A DNA stretch of 5,103 bases from Bacillota bacterium (GTDB taxonomy: Bacteria; Bacillota; Sulfobacillia; RBS10-35; JAJYVM01), in the NCBI GenBank assembly GCA_021792015.1, contig JAJYVM010000309.1:1-5103 (forward strand), in the 5' to 3' direction. The position numbers and the translations under genes were made by a program. The notes under the pieces are model-generated. The model was not told the origin of the DNA, did not search any database, and saw only the letters and a list, made by a program, of their open reading frames with translations. Shown one piece after another: positions 4,189 to 5,103 of the stretch; the stretch's first letter is position 1, and each line of letters opens with the position of its first letter.

Positions 4189-5103
4189 TTACGAATTGAC
4201 CTTGGGGAACTGGCTGCCGAGGAGGACCACGATCTGGGCGCGCGAGTTGGGAACCGCCTGCGCCACGAGTTGCGTGTCGAGCATTTCGGCCAGCATGTCG
4301 GCCTCCACGGGCGGGCTGCCGCGTCCCCCGGTCGCCGCCGTGTTCCAGATGACCTCGTTGCGTGTGAGGTCCGTCTGCGGCGCCTGGTCCGCGGGAAGCG
4401 TGCGCACGCCCATTCCGTCCAGCACGCCCGTGAAGTATGTGGCCAGCGGCTGGCTCGTGGGAGCCCCGTTTTCCACCTGCACCGTCGCCGCACCCATGTC
4501 GGTCAGCTCAGGCGCGAAGGCGTCCGCGATGACCCTGTGGGCAGCGGCCGCATGCAGGAGGAGGACCTCGGCGCCGCCACCCGTGGTGTAGTTGCTGACC
4601 GCGCCGTTGCTGTAATCGAGTACGGCGTGCGTGATGTGGCCCGTTGCCACGTGCAGCGCCTGCAGGGCAAGCGCCGGCAGGTCGGCGAGCGGCAGGTTCG
4701 TCTTCACGAGACTCTCCATGTCGCCGATGATCTTCGGCAGGTGCAGCAGGTTGCCCGGCTGCAGCAGGGCGTTCTTGAGCGCGAACAGGACCAGCTGCTG
4801 GTCGGCCTCGCGGCTGATGTCCGAAAGCGGCAGGCTGTGCCGCTCCCGGGCGAAGTCCAGCGCCTGCTGGCCGTTGAGGTGGTGCTCGCCCGCGCTGAGC
4901 CGGAACGTCGTGCACCGGTTCTCCTGTGGGTTGGGAAAACAGGTGTCGTTGATGTTATAGGGGTTATTGACGTTGACGCCGCCGACGTCGTTCACCAGCT
5001 TGACCAGCGCCGCATAGTCGACGACGGCGTAATACTCGATCGGGACGCCGATGTATTTCTCCACTGTCAGCTCGGCCGTCGGATAGCCGCCGAATTCATA
5101 GGC
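4189..5103 (-). CDS. LytR-CpsA-Psr (LCP) family protein with LytR_C tail, N-terminus cut by the window edge
   Basis: The last 304 residues of an LCP protein; the frame stays open to the right edge, so the apparent GTG start at 5064 is internal. LCP enzymes are membrane-anchored and act outside the cytoplasm, transferring polyprenyl-phosphate-linked glycopolymers such as teichoic acids or arabinogalactan to peptidoglycan. Visible family features, numbered from the edge, are YYAVVDYAALVKLVNDVGGV (24-43), LNGQQALDFARERH (76-89) with R86 and R88, and D95-I-S-R98-E-A-D101-Q-Q. The usual second arginine of the RQQ motif is aspartate here. C55 and C64 could form an extracytoplasmic disulfide. A LytR_C domain follows (about 217-300), starting VQVENGAPTS and ending IVVLLGSQF. 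The N-terminal membrane anchor and first catalytic residues are outside the window. It is the upstream neighbour of the metal operon, 325 bp away, and is probably transcribed separately. Confidence 0.92.
   Translation of the reverse strand, partial: AYEFGGYPTAELTVEKYIGVPIEYYAVVDYAALVKLVNDVGGVNVNNPYNINDTCFPNPQENRCTTFRLSAGEHHLNGQQALDFARERHSLPLSDISREADQQLVLFALKNALLQPGNLLHLPKIIGDMESLVKTNLPLADLPALALQALHVATGHITHAVLDYSNGAVSNYTTGGGAEVLLLHAAAAHRVIADAFAPELTDMGAATVQVENGAPTSQPLATYFTGVLDGMGVRTLPADQAPQTDLTRNEVIWNTAATGGRGSPPVEADMLAEMLDTQLVAQAVPNSRAQIVVLLGSQFPKVNS

Overview
The window is G+C-rich bacterial DNA with every recognisable gene on the minus strand. The LCP protein with a LytR_C tail and the DtxR/MntR repressor with an FeoA-like tail suggest a high-GC Gram-positive-type lineage such as Chloroflexota or Actinomycetota. 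This is an inference from family content only.

In transcription order (right to left): (1) 5103-4189, a LytR-CpsA-Psr cell-wall glycopolymer transferase missing its N-terminus at the window edge; (2) a spacer of about 325 bp that ends in a good promoter, a palindromic operator candidate and a leader hairpin; (3) a metal-responsive DtxR/MntR-family repressor (about 3863-3183), whose expected N-terminus has no ATG, GTG or TTG codon; (4) an Nramp/MntH divalent-metal importer (3156-1840); (5) a double-domain universal stress protein (USP, 1840-959) whose ATG overlaps the mntH stop by one base; (6) a 579-bp non-coding stretch holding a terminator-like hairpin and nested direct and tandem repeats; (7) the N-terminal 126 residues of a second, paralogous USP (379-1), which runs off the left edge.

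Genes 3-5 form a compact cassette: a metal sensor, the importer it probably controls, and a nucleotide-binding-type stress protein translationally coupled to the importer. The simplest reading is manganese (or iron) uptake under metal-dependent autorepression, with USP proteins linking uptake to stress or energy state. The component families are well known. The least ordinary observations are the missing canonical start of the repressor, the promoter-operator-hairpin arrangement ahead of it, the tight mntH-usp coupling and the repeat block between the two usp paralogues. I see no clear evidence of a wholly new system.
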